Below, one piece after another: positions 6,153 through 15,387 of a DNA stretch of 24,024 nt (the stretch's first letter is position 1; each line of letters starts with the position of its first letter). Below the pieces are notes generated by a model, which ran no database searches, was not told the origin of the DNA, and saw only the letters and a program-made list of their open reading frames with translations. The position numbers were made by a program, and so were the translations under genes. This DNA comes from Bacillota bacterium (GTDB lineage Bacteria > Bacillota > Clostridia > Acetivibrionales > JAEZXR01): positions 1-24,024 of the forward strand of contig JAEZXR010000034.1 of assembly GCA_023419605.1 (NCBI GenBank). Direction: 5' to 3'.

Positions 6153-9100
6153 ATGAATCCAACCTTTTTTCCCATTTCAAAGAAACTCAACCGTATACTG
6201 GCTATAGTGGTCGCATGTATATTCATTACCGGTACCCTGCTGAGCGTTACTGCTCAGAATGTGAAAGCCGCCGCTCCGGAATTGCTGTCTTATCGGAAGA
6301 CCGTTCATGCTTCCTCGGAGCTGGGGCTCAATTATGCGGAAAGAGCCGTTGACGGCAATATCAACACCGCCTGGGCCAGCTATCCCCAGATGGACCCTCA
6401 ATGGATCTATGTGGATTTGGGAGTAACATCCACCATAAGCCGTGTAGATCTGACCTGGGAGGCTGATCCCTATGCAAAAGCCTATCAGCTCCAGTTCTCC
6501 AACGATGCGGAAAACTGGACGTCCATTTATTCAACCACCAATGGCATCGGTGGTACCAGCTCTCTGACGGTTTCCGGCAAAGGACGCTATGTAAGAGTAT
6601 ACTGTACTGAACGCGGAAAAGACAGAGGGTATGCCTTAATCGATTTCTCCGTTTATGGCATCCCTGACAGCCCCTTGCCGGCAGCCCCTGCAAACATTGC
6701 CCTCAATAAAACTGCAGTGGCTTCCACCATGGAGCAGCCTTCCTGGGCTCAACCCGGGCAGCTTAGCGCCTCCAAAGCAGTAGACGGCGACAAAACCACC
6801 CGCTGGTCGTCGGAAGCCTGGGACCCTCAATGGATTTATGTGGATCTGGGAAGCGTCCATACTGTCGGACGTGTAGTCCTCAGTTGGGAAAATGCTTATG
6901 GAAAGACCTACGATATCCAGGTATCCAACGATGCCCAGAACTGGACCACTATATACAGAGAACTGTACGGAAACGGAGGCATCAATGATATCAAGCTCTA
7001 CGGCACCGGCCGATATGTAAGGATGCTGGGTGCGGCAAGAGGGATCGGCTACGGATATTCCTTATATGAATTCGAAGTCTACGATTATGTCCAGGGTGAG
7101 CCCATACCTCCGGCTCATATTCCTGCCATGCCTACAACCCAGATTGTAAATGTGGGGTCCGGGAGCTATAAAACAGGGGATTTGACCTGTGTCACTCCCA
7201 CCTACCCCCTCTATAAAACTGAAAACCTCCAGTCCCCCATTCCTTCCAGCGGCTGGTGGCAGTCCATACTATTCAAGCGTTTGAGTGATTCCATTATCCC
7301 TTTACCCCTACGGTCTCAGTACACCGATCAGGGCCTTAGTGTCATGAATCCCGGAGAGGGATATGTGAAGGGTGACAATATCCCCACCCTTACCCCGGGT
7401 GTGGGGACCGCTGGAGAAACGGATTTCTATGTAATGGCAGGCAATATCAATCCGGACACCATGTCTGCAGAAGTGTGCGATTACAGCGATTGGTCCGTAA
7501 GCTCCATTTTAACCGATAACAGCGTATATAAACTGAAGACCACCTTTGTAAAGGGCTCCCCTTATATCTTCAATGAATTTTCCGATCCCTCCTCTGCCTA
7601 TATAAAACTGAATGCAGCCACCAGCATCTTTAATGGTACCAACACTACGATTTTAGCAACCGAAGGTGCTTCCGTCATCACGGATTACATCGGCCTGGAG
7701 GTAGCCAATACGGATGCAGGGGGAAATACCCGGGTCAGGTCCTATGGAATTTTTGCCCCTCCCGGCACCGTCTTCACCAGGACAGGGAAAAAGATTACCT
7801 TGCAGTTGGGAAGCGGACAAAACTATTTGTCCATTGCCACCCTTCCCTCGAAAAACAGTTTGAACTATTATTACCAGCATGCCTATGCTTTTGTTACGGG
7901 TACAAAGGTAAGCTATCACTGTGATGATGCTTCGTCAACCGTAACCACTACCTTCAATGTTACAACGGAACTAAAACGCAGCGGGTTTTCCGCCTCTACC
8001 CTCATGTGCCTCTTCCCCCATCAGTGGAAGGCTTCCGGCGCATCCTTAACCAACCTGACTTATCCATCGGTGCGAGGAACCCTGAAGGTTTTTGAGGGAA
8101 ATTCCTTTTCAACGCAAAACAAATTTACAGGGATCGTACCTCAGTTTGCAGAACCCACAGGCTCCGGTTCCTATAACCGGGCCAATGTCATCTCTTACAT
8201 AAACACGCTGCTCACTACACTGGACAACAATTATATGTGGAATGACCCTTACTGGGAGGGAAAAAACCTGCATCCCCTTGCCCAGGCAGCACAAATCGCG
8301 GATCAGCTGGGAGAAACGGCTCTACGGGACCGGTGTCTTACCATGCTGCGGAGCATTTTAACCGATTGGTACACCTACAGCGGAGGATGGCCCAATGACT
8401 ACCCTTACTATCTATATTATACGCCCGAATGGGGAACCATGATGGCGGACGGCGGCAATAACGGTATGGCAAAATGGCTGTCGGACCATCATTATGTCTG
8501 GGGGTACTTTATCTATGCTTCCGCCGTCCTTGCCACCTATGACAAGGATTTTATGAACAATTACGGAGGCATCGTGGAACATTTGATCAAAGATATCGGA
8601 AACCCGTCACGGACAGATTCCATGTATCCTTTTGTCAGAGAGTTTGACCCTTATGAAGGGCATTCCTGGGCCGGCGGTTATGCCGATAATTATGACGGCA
8701 ACAATGAAGAAGCCGCTTCGGAAAACTTATATGCCTATGCCGGCCAATATCTGTGGGGGCTTTTAACCGGCAATGCCGCCTACCGCGATACGGGGATGTG
8801 GATGTACACCGTAGAGTCAAATGCCGTATTGCAGTACTGGTTTAATTATGATCAGGACAATTGGATTTCCGGCTATCCCCACGGAGTGGTAGGACAGGTT
8901 TGGGGAAGTGAAAACCGGTACGGAACTTATTTTTCAACAGACCCCAACTGCATCTACGGTATCCACTGGCTCCCGGTAGCACCTTATATGACCTATTTCG
9001 GATTACAGCCCGATAAGGCCGCCAGGGTATATAACAGCTTCCTTCAGGATAAAGGCAGTGCGGAAAACGGGTGGTACCATATCATCTGGCCCTTCCAGGC

Positions 9101-10967
9101 ATTGAGTAATCCATCGGCAGCCCTGGCAAAATGGGACCCGGAAAAAATAAGAATGGATGATGGCAACGGGTATAAGGAAGTGTCCAATACCTACTGGTTT
9201 ATGAATACCCTGAATGCCCTGGGGACCCGTACTCCCGACATCCGTTCCTCCAATTGGACCTCCTATCAGGTATTTAAAAAAGGCAATACTTACACCGCAT
9301 GTATCTGGAACCCTACCAATGTCAATCAATACGTGGTATTCCGCAATGCCTCGGGTGCTATTGTAGGAACGGTGACCGTACCGCCCATGAAAACCATCAA
9401 TGCAAACCCTGTAAATGGCGTACAGCCTCCCGCCCCCAGCGGTAATACGGGAAGTCCCACATTTCTAACCCCAGGCGGGACCTACACCTCGGCACAGTGG
9501 GTAGAAATCGCCAACAGTACCGCCGGTGCCACAATCAGATATACCTTGGACGGCACCGAGCCCAGTGCAGCTTCCGCCATTTATACATCCCCCATTTATG
9601 TAGATAAAAACACCACCATAAAAGCTAAGGCCTTCAAGGAACTGATGAATCCGTCCAATACCGTAAGTGCCGCCTATGTGCTGGCTGCTGCAGGTAAAAC
9701 GGCAGCCCCGGTAATCACACCGGCAACGGGCACCTACAGCGGATCCCAGTCTGTAACCATCAGCAGCTCTACTTCCGGGGCAGCCATACGGTACACCACG
9801 GACGGATCAACCCCTACGCAGACCAACGGTACTGTCTACACAGGCCCCTTTAGCGTGTTAGCTACTACCACCATCAAGGCTGTAGCCTATAAGTCAGGTC
9901 TGACGGATTCCGATGTTTCTACCTCGGTAATAACAATCGGTACAGCGCCGGTAAGCAGCAAGATCGAAGCAGAGAATTATATCGCCATGAGCGGTGTAGC
10001 AACGGAAGCCTGCGGGGATACGGGCGGCGGACAGAACGTGGGCTGGATCGATACAGGAGACTGGATGGACTATACGGTCAATACCGCCGCAGCAGGCACC
10101 TATACTGTTGACTTCCGGGTAAAAGGCTGGAGCAGCGCTGCCCAGATTCAATTAAAACAAGGCAGTACCCTCCTTGCTACCATCAGCGCGTCCACGGGAG
10201 ATATCTGGTCAACCGTCACCTCCGCTCCCTTCACCCTTCCGGCCGGCACCACCACCCTGCAGGTCTATGCCAGCGGCGGCGGCTTCAACTTCAACTGGAT
10301 GGAATTTAAACCCTCCCAGGGTGTTCCAAGCCAGGCCGCAGCACCGGTCATCACGCCGGGAACAGGCACTTACAGCGGAGCCCAGTCGGTGAGTATCACC
10401 AGTGCCACTTCGGGTGCGACGGTAAAATACACCACCGACGGTTCTCAGCCTTCTCAAACCAATGGAACCGTCTACAATGGGGCTTTTACGGTATCCACTA
10501 CAACTACGGTAAAAGCTATGGCTTTCAAGCCGGGCATGACGGACTCCGATATAACCGGTGCAACCCTTACCATCACTGCCCCCAGCGGAAATCTAGCCTT
10601 GAATAAGGCTGTGGTTGCCTCCTCCTTCCAGGACGGGCTGCCTGCTTCCAACGCAGTAGACGGCAATGCAGATACCCGGTGGGGCTCCAACTGGTCGGAT
10701 GCGGAGTGGATCTATGTGGATCTGGGTTCCTCCCAGCCTGTCAGCAAAATAATTCTCAAATGGGAAGGCGCTTATGGAAAGGCCTACCAGATCCAGGTAT
10801 CCGACGATGCTCAAAAGTGGACGGAAGTGGCTTCGACAGCTACCGGAGACGGTAATACGGATGAAATCAGTTTTACTGCAGCCAATGCAAGGTACGTAAA
10901 GCTGAACGGAATACAAAGAGCCACTGAATGGGGCTATTCCCTCTGGGAGTTCGAGGTGTATAGGTAA
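6153..10967 (+). CDS. Secreted GH81 endo-beta-1,3-glucanase, multimodular (first copy)
   Basis: This is a 1604-residue exported enzyme. The ATG at 6153 follows CAGGAGGA (6138-6144) with an 8-base spacer and opens a signal peptide (residues 1-~40, ending near QNVKAAAP). In-frame GTG 6075 and TTG 6060 upstream would bury it. Modules in order: discoidin/F5-8C (~41-167), discoidin (181-313), GH81 catalytic domain (~326-1088), two chitobiase C-terminal-type repeats (~1099-1178, ~1183-1260), CBM6 (~1269-1385), a third repeat (~1396-1476), and discoidin (1480-1604). By analogy with known GH81 enzymes, D778 in DHHYVWGYF is the likely acid and E853/E857 in NNEEAASEN, after GHSWAGG, the base region. 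This motif differs from the QESSSE of the second copy. No dockerin, sortase signal or S-layer motif is present, so it is probably free or held on polysaccharide. It should cleave internal beta-1,3-glucan bonds. Confidence 0.95.
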   Translation: MNPTFFPISKKLNRILAIVVACIFITGTLLSVTAQNVKAAAPELLSYRKTVHASSELGLNYAERAVDGNINTAWASYPQMDPQWIYVDLGVTSTISRVDLTWEADPYAKAYQLQFSNDAENWTSIYSTTNGIGGTSSLTVSGKGRYVRVYCTERGKDRGYALIDFSVYGIPDSPLPAAPANIALNKTAVASTMEQPSWAQPGQLSASKAVDGDKTTRWSSEAWDPQWIYVDLGSVHTVGRVVLSWENAYGKTYDIQVSNDAQNWTTIYRELYGNGGINDIKLYGTGRYVRMLGAARGIGYGYSLYEFEVYDYVQGEPIPPAHIPAMPTTQIVNVGSGSYKTGDLTCVTPTYPLYKTENLQSPIPSSGWWQSILFKRLSDSIIPLPLRSQYTDQGLSVMNPGEGYVKGDNIPTLTPGVGTAGETDFYVMAGNINPDTMSAEVCDYSDWSVSSILTDNSVYKLKTTFVKGSPYIFNEFSDPSSAYIKLNAATSIFNGTNTTILATEGASVITDYIGLEVANTDAGGNTRVRSYGIFAPPGTVFTRTGKKITLQLGSGQNYLSIATLPSKNSLNYYYQHAYAFVTGTKVSYHCDDASSTVTTTFNVTTELKRSGFSASTLMCLFPHQWKASGASLTNLTYPSVRGTLKVFEGNSFSTQNKFTGIVPQFAEPTGSGSYNRANVISYINTLLTTLDNNYMWNDPYWEGKNLHPLAQAAQIADQLGETALRDRCLTMLRSILTDWYTYSGGWPNDYPYYLYYTPEWGTMMADGGNNGMAKWLSDHHYVWGYFIYASAVLATYDKDFMNNYGGIVEHLIKDIGNPSRTDSMYPFVREFDPYEGHSWAGGYADNYDGNNEEAASENLYAYAGQYLWGLLTGNAAYRDTGMWMYTVESNAVLQYWFNYDQDNWISGYPHGVVGQVWGSENRYGTYFSTDPNCIYGIHWLPVAPYMTYFGLQPDKAARVYNSFLQDKGSAENGWYHIIWPFQALSNPSAALAKWDPEKIRMDDGNGYKEVSNTYWFMNTLNALGTRTPDIRSSNWTSYQVFKKGNTYTACIWNPTNVNQYVVFRNASGAIVGTVTVPPMKTINANPVNGVQPPAPSGNTGSPTFLTPGGTYTSAQWVEIANSTAGATIRYTLDGTEPSAASAIYTSPIYVDKNTTIKAKAFKELMNPSNTVSAAYVLAAAGKTAAPVITPATGTYSGSQSVTISSSTSGAAIRYTTDGSTPTQTNGTVYTGPFSVLATTTIKAVAYKSGLTDSDVSTSVITIGTAPVSSKIEAENYIAMSGVATEACGDTGGGQNVGWIDTGDWMDYTVNTAAAGTYTVDFRVKGWSSAAQIQLKQGSTLLATISASTGDIWSTVTSAPFTLPAGTTTLQVYASGGGFNFNWMEFKPSQGVPSQAAAPVITPGTGTYSGAQSVSITSATSGATVKYTTDGSQPSQTNGTVYNGAFTVSTTTTVKAMAFKPGMTDSDITGATLTITAPSGNLALNKAVVASSFQDGLPASNAVDGNADTRWGSNWSDAEWIYVDLGSSQPVSKIILKWEGAYGKAYQIQVSDDAQKWTEVASTATGDGNTDEISFTAANARYVKLNGIQRATEWGYSLWEFEVYR
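9448..10578 (+). repeat. Three chitobiase-C-terminal-type repeats interrupted by a CBM6
   Basis: Units of about 75-80 residues lie at about 9448-9687, 9700-9935 and 10339-10578. Units 2 and 3 are clearly recent duplicates: both run APVITP.TGTYSG.QSV, then YTTDGS.P.QTNGTVY, then TDSD. Unit 1 is more diverged (RYTLDGTEPS). A CBM6 (about 9958-10308) sits between units 2 and 3, so module insertion after duplication is plausible. The neighbouring glucanase has none of these repeats. Confidence 0.8.
10590..10964 (+). repeat. C-terminal discoidin module, copy A
   Basis: This 125-residue F5/8 type C module of the first glucanase is about 86% identical (107 of 125 by hand count) to the module at 14877-15251. 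That is far closer than the N-terminal discoidin modules of the two proteins are to each other. Confidence 0.85.
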
Positions 10968-11036
10968 GGGTATAATCCTATCTTTGAAAATCAGTACGCG
11001 AACCACTACCCACTTTTTCCCAATCGGTAGAAGGAA

Positions 11037-11082
11037 ACCGGAATTTCTTCAAAGTGAATCCGGTCTCTTTTCTACCGGATTC
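11037..11082 (+). terminator. Alternative hairpins between the two glucanase genes
   Basis: ACCGGA (11037-11042) can pair with TCCGGT (11059-11064), giving a hairpin followed by CTCTTTTCT, which resembles an intrinsic terminator. The same TCCGGT also belongs to a perfect 9-base hairpin, GAATCCGGT (11056-11064) with ACCGGATTC (11074-11082). The two structures exclude each other. The element lies about 70 bases after the first glucanase stop and about 40 before the second start, and could be a partial terminator or an attenuator. Confidence 0.5.
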
Positions 11083-11123
11083 GGAAAAAGGTAGGAGAAA
11101 ATTTGGAAAGTGAGGAAAAGAGT

Positions 11124-14100
11124 ATGAATTCAAGAAGGTTTACAAAGTTCAAGTGTACACTGTGTTTCATGCTGGTATTTTTTATGCTGGCAGGCATGAC
11201 GGTTTGCAGTAACATCCGGCCGGTCCATGCCGCCGCTGCATCGTATTTGCTGTCTCTCAACAGGCCGGCCTATGCTTCTACCGTCAACGGCGGCGATGTA
11301 CCGACCCGGGCAACAGATGGAGATATCGCTACCCAATGGGGAGCTGCATGGAATGTAGACAATCAATGGATCGATATAGACTTGGGAGCAGTGGCGATAA
11401 TAAACCGTGTAGTGCTTAAATGGCAAAATCCGTTAACCTACGCAACCCAATACAATATCCAGGTATCCAACGACGAATTAAACTGGTCGACTCTATATAC
11501 CCAGAATAACGGCACCGGTGGAGTTCGAATTCCCGATGTCAACGGAAACCCTTATTGCGTTGAGGACATTACTGTAAGCGGAAGTGGCCGCTATGTACGC
11601 ATGTATGCTCCCAAATGCGTTTCCGGCTTTGGCGTTGCCCTTTACGAGTTTGAAGTTTATGGCAGCGGCGGTGCTAATCCTCCGCCGAAGCAAACCGTGA
11701 ATCTGGCGTTAAACAAACAGGCAACCGCCTCTTCCACCGTCACCCCCTGGTGGGCAAAGCCGGGAGATCTGGATCCCATAAAGGCAGTGGATGGCAAACA
11801 GTCAACCTACTGGCTGTCCGATACGGGGAACAATCAATGGTTCCAGGTGGACCTGGGCCAGGTATATACCGTCGGAGAAGTCGATATCAGCTGGGATGCT
11901 GAATTCGGCAGAGTTTACGACATTCAACTCTCCAATGATGCACAGAACTGGACCACGGTATACAGGCAGCTTCATGGCACCGGAGAGCCTGAAAAAATAC
12001 CGCTGTATGCGACCGGACGTTATATAAGGATGCAGGGAATTGCCATGGGCAGAGGCTCCGGCTATTCCATCAAAGAGCTTGCAGTGCTTCAATATATTGT
12101 GGGAGATCCTCAGACAACCTATACCATTCCTCCCCTGCCTGTGCCCCAAACCGTTAACGTACAAAAAGGAAGTTATTCCATTAATGACATGGCCATGGCA
12201 CATCCCAGATATCCAAAGTATGTAACCGCCAATGTCCATACGCCGCTGCCTTCCAATGACTGGTGGACATCCATCCTCTATACGCGTTTAAGCGACGGCA
12301 TGCCGGCCTTACCCTTTATGTTCCAATACAAGGATACCGGTCTCGGGCTTTATTACGCCAGTGATCTCTTCACCGCTCCCAATAATGGAGGTATGGATAC
12401 GAAAAGCAACAATATGGATCTTTTTATCACTACAAGCAGTATTACCAAGACACCGGAAGCAAGATTGGATGGCTATGGAGACTGGTCCGTCGATGTGGTT
12501 TTCAGCGATGACAGTACACCCAAGCTAAAATCCACACTGGTAAAAGGGTCTCCCTATGTTTATAACACCTTCAGTGATCCCAATTCAGCCGAAATATTCT
12601 CCCAATCCATCACCGGGTTTTTCGATGATAATAACAATGCCATCCTCAAAAACGATGGAGATTCCCTTACTACCGATCATATTGGTATCGAAACCTCCAA
12701 TACGAATACGGCACCTGTGAGCCAGACCCAGATCCGCTCCTATGGAATTTTTGCTCCTCCGGGTACTGTATTTACACGCGTAGGCAACAAAATAAAAATG
12801 AAATTGGGAAGCGGGCAGAATTACCTCTCCGTGGGTTCATTAACCAAACGGTCGGATTTAAACTATATGTACCAACACGCCTACGCCTTTGTTACCAATA
12901 CTACCGTTGCCTACACTTATGATGCCGCCTCCGCCAATATCTCCACCACCTTTACAGACACCGTCAGTCTGAAGCGTACGGGTTTTTCGTCCAATACATT
13001 AATGGCTCTTTTCCCCCATCAATGGAAATACACCGCTGTCCCTTTGACTTCCATGAGCTACCGGTCGGCGCGGGGTACAATGAAAATCCTCGACGGAAAT
13101 TCCTTTACCACCACCACCAAGTTTTATGGAATAACCCCCTCCTTTGGGGAACCTACAGAGTCGGGCTCCTACAACCGTGCACAAATGCTGGCCTACCTGA
13201 ACACCTTTAAGGCCAGTGTTACGAACGATTATTGGGTAGCGGACCCGTACTGGCAGGGGAAAAAGACACATCCCTTAGCCATGGGTATCCTTATAGCAGA
13301 GCAATTGGGTGAATATGATACGAGAGACCAGTTTATCAGCATCTTGCGGAAGATACTTCAGAATTGGCTTACTTACGGAGGTTCCGACGACTATCCTTAT
13401 TACATGTACTACTCACCGGATTGGGGAACCATGAACGGACAAGGCGGAGACCATGGAATGGGTATAAACCTTTCGGACCACCACTTCCTCTGGAGCTACT
13501 TCACCTTCCCGGCCGCAGTGCTGGCCTCCTATGACTCCGGCTTCGTAAATGACTATGGCGCCATGGTGGAACATCTCATCAGAGATAGTGTAAATCCGTC
13601 AAAAACAGATGCCCTGTACCCTTTCATGCGGAATTTTGATCCTTATGAGGGCCATTCCTGGGCCGGCGGATACGGTGACAACCAGAGCGGAAACAATCAG
13701 GAATCTTCCTCGGAAGCCACCTTTGCCTGGGCCGGCTTATATCTCTGGGGCCTGGTTACCGGCAACAATACCTACCGGGATGCAGGAATCTGGGGTTTCA
13801 CCTCCGAAGTCAATGCCATCGAGCAGTACTGGTTTAACTACGACCAGGATAATTGGGCTTCCGACTATACCTCCGGCTGCGTCGGAATGGTATGGGGATC
13901 TGCCTATACCAACGGAACCTATTTCTCCGGTAATCCCAGCTGTATCTACGGCATCCATATGCTGCCCGTCACGCCGGTTTTGACTTATCTGGGCTATCGG
14001 CCGGCAGTGGCTGATCGAATCTATGATTCCTACGTGGCGGACCAGGCTGCCTACCAGGCCAAACTGGCAAGCCAGAATCCGCCTGCCGTCGATCCTGAAG

Positions 14101-15254
14101 GCTGGTTCCATATTCTCTGGCCCTATCAATCCTTAAGTGATCCACAGGCGGTTATAGCAAAATGGGACAGCTCCAAACTGCCCAATGATGAAGTATTCAA
14201 CTCCTATTGGTTTGTTCAGAACATGAGTGCTAAAGGCTTCCGCGCTACCGATGTATGGTCCGGCAATTGGACCAGCTATCAGGTGTTTAAGAAAGGTACT
14301 CAATACAGCGCTGTCATCTGGAACCCTACAAACACCACGCAGTTTGTTCAATTCCGTAATGCATCCGGAGTTGTAGGTTCGGCCTATGTTTTACCCAAGA
14401 CCACACTAACCGTTGATCCCTTTAAAAACAATCCCATACCGACTCAGACACCCCCTCCGGCTCCAAAGCCTGACCCTGCACCATTAGCAGTTCCAGGAAG
14501 GATGGAAGCAGAGAATTATTACACGAACTTTGGCTGTTCTACGGTTGCAGCCTCTGAAGGCGGTTTATGCGTCGGCTACATCGATAAGGGAGATTCATTG
14601 GTTTATGAAGTCAATGTCGCTGCTGAGGGTGACTATACGGTTCAATACAGAGTTGTCAACGGCGGTTCTTCCCGCGGACAGATTCAATTAAAATCAAGCC
14701 TCAGCGGCAGCACCGTTCTGGCTTCTACGGATGTACCGGTAAACGGAGCCTGGTCCACGGTTTCCTCTCCTGTCCACTTAAAAGCAGGCGCTCAAAGGCT
14801 CACCGTACTTTTCAGTGCCGGCGGTTTCAATCTGAATTGGATCGACTTCACTACAGGCGGAACCCAGCCGCAAACCAATCTGGCCTTGAACAAAGCTGTG
14901 GTTTCCTTCTCCTTCCAGGATGGACTGCCTGCTTCCAATGCGATAGACGGCAGCCTTAATACCCGGTGGGGCTCCAACTGGTCAGACTCTCAATGGATCT
15001 ATGTAGACCTGGGTTCTTCCCAATCTATCAGTAAAGTGATTCTCAAATGGGAGAGCGCTTACGGCAAGGCATACCAAATACAGGTATCCGAGGATGCCCA
15101 GAAGTGGACGGAAGTATTTTCAACCGCTACCGGAGATGGGAATACGGATGAGATCAGCTTCGATGCAGTCAATGCAAGGTATGTAAAGCTGAACGGCATA
15201 CAAAGAGGCACCGGATGGGGGTATTCCCTCTGGGAGTTTGAGGTATACAGATAA
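11124..15254 (+). CDS. Secreted GH81 endo-beta-1,3-glucanase, multimodular (second copy)
   Basis: This is a 1376-residue paralogue of the preceding enzyme. The ATG at 11124 follows GAGG (11112-11115) and opens a clear signal peptide (residues 1-~37, ending near RPVHAAAA). An in-frame TTG at 11103 would add an acidic MESEEKS and is less likely. Modules: discoidin (~37-185), discoidin (193-326), GH81 catalytic domain (~338-1098), Pro-rich linker (~1101-1125, PTQTPPPAPKPDPAP), CBM6 (~1126-1245), discoidin (1252-1376). Likely catalytic residues are D785 in DHHFLWSYF and E860/E864 in NNQESSSE, after GHSWAGG, a typical GH81 motif. It has no dockerin, S-layer or sortase signal. It follows the first glucanase by 156 bases with no clear promoter of its own, so co-transcription with attenuation is possible. 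The family is secure; division of labour between the two enzymes is unknown. Confidence 0.95.
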   Translation: MNSRRFTKFKCTLCFMLVFFMLAGMTVCSNIRPVHAAAASYLLSLNRPAYASTVNGGDVPTRATDGDIATQWGAAWNVDNQWIDIDLGAVAIINRVVLKWQNPLTYATQYNIQVSNDELNWSTLYTQNNGTGGVRIPDVNGNPYCVEDITVSGSGRYVRMYAPKCVSGFGVALYEFEVYGSGGANPPPKQTVNLALNKQATASSTVTPWWAKPGDLDPIKAVDGKQSTYWLSDTGNNQWFQVDLGQVYTVGEVDISWDAEFGRVYDIQLSNDAQNWTTVYRQLHGTGEPEKIPLYATGRYIRMQGIAMGRGSGYSIKELAVLQYIVGDPQTTYTIPPLPVPQTVNVQKGSYSINDMAMAHPRYPKYVTANVHTPLPSNDWWTSILYTRLSDGMPALPFMFQYKDTGLGLYYASDLFTAPNNGGMDTKSNNMDLFITTSSITKTPEARLDGYGDWSVDVVFSDDSTPKLKSTLVKGSPYVYNTFSDPNSAEIFSQSITGFFDDNNNAILKNDGDSLTTDHIGIETSNTNTAPVSQTQIRSYGIFAPPGTVFTRVGNKIKMKLGSGQNYLSVGSLTKRSDLNYMYQHAYAFVTNTTVAYTYDAASANISTTFTDTVSLKRTGFSSNTLMALFPHQWKYTAVPLTSMSYRSARGTMKILDGNSFTTTTKFYGITPSFGEPTESGSYNRAQMLAYLNTFKASVTNDYWVADPYWQGKKTHPLAMGILIAEQLGEYDTRDQFISILRKILQNWLTYGGSDDYPYYMYYSPDWGTMNGQGGDHGMGINLSDHHFLWSYFTFPAAVLASYDSGFVNDYGAMVEHLIRDSVNPSKTDALYPFMRNFDPYEGHSWAGGYGDNQSGNNQESSSEATFAWAGLYLWGLVTGNNTYRDAGIWGFTSEVNAIEQYWFNYDQDNWASDYTSGCVGMVWGSAYTNGTYFSGNPSCIYGIHMLPVTPVLTYLGYRPAVADRIYDSYVADQAAYQAKLASQNPPAVDPEGWFHILWPYQSLSDPQAVIAKWDSSKLPNDEVFNSYWFVQNMSAKGFRATDVWSGNWTSYQVFKKGTQYSAVIWNPTNTTQFVQFRNASGVVGSAYVLPKTTLTVDPFKNNPIPTQTPPPAPKPDPAPLAVPGRMEAENYYTNFGCSTVAASEGGLCVGYIDKGDSLVYEVNVAAEGDYTVQYRVVNGGSSRGQIQLKSSLSGSTVLASTDVPVNGAWSTVSSPVHLKAGAQRLTVLFSAGGFNLNWIDFTTGGTQPQTNLALNKAVVSFSFQDGLPASNAIDGSLNTRWGSNWSDSQWIYVDLGSSQSISKVILKWESAYGKAYQIQVSEDAQKWTEVFSTATGDGNTDEISFDAVNARYVKLNGIQRGTGWGYSLWEFEVYR
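14877..15251 (+). repeat. C-terminal discoidin module, copy B
   Basis: This is the partner of the module at 10590-10964 and is also strongly conserved at the DNA level. It ends both proteins with the same WGYSLWEFEVYR. Confidence 0.85.
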
Positions 15255-15282
15255 AGCAATAACCTGCCCCTTAAAGGCGTAT

Positions 15283-15315
15283 AAAGAAACAGCTGTGTGA
15301 AGCAGCTGTTTCTTT
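15283..15315 (+). terminator. Intrinsic terminator of the second glucanase gene
   Basis: Perfect 13-base arms AAAGAAACAGCTG (15283-15295) and CAGCTGTTTCTTT (15303-15315) enclose a 7-base loop, with the T-rich tail merged into the right arm. It begins 28 bases after the stop codon. Confidence 0.85.
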
Positions 15316-15334
15316 TGCCTTATAGAATAAAACA

Positions 15335-15373
15335 AAGCCCCTCCAGTTCCATTTTCCACAACTGAAGGGGCTT
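15335..15373 (-). terminator. Intrinsic terminator of the transporter/two-component operon
   Basis: AAGCCCCT (15335-15342) plus CAGTT (15344-15348) pair with AACTG (15360-15364) plus AGGGGCTT (15366-15373), with one mismatch. On the minus strand the stem is followed by TGTTTTATTC. It lies 14 bases beyond the response regulator stop codon, back to back with the glucanase terminator. Confidence 0.85.
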
Positions 15374-15387
15374 ATATTTCCTGTCTG

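Noticed and set aside
9448..10578. Cohesin or dockerin modules in the glucanases, which would imply a cellulosome
   Set aside because: No duplicated calcium-binding dockerin segment is present at either C-terminus; the repeats are chitobiase-C-terminal type and the ends are discoidin modules.
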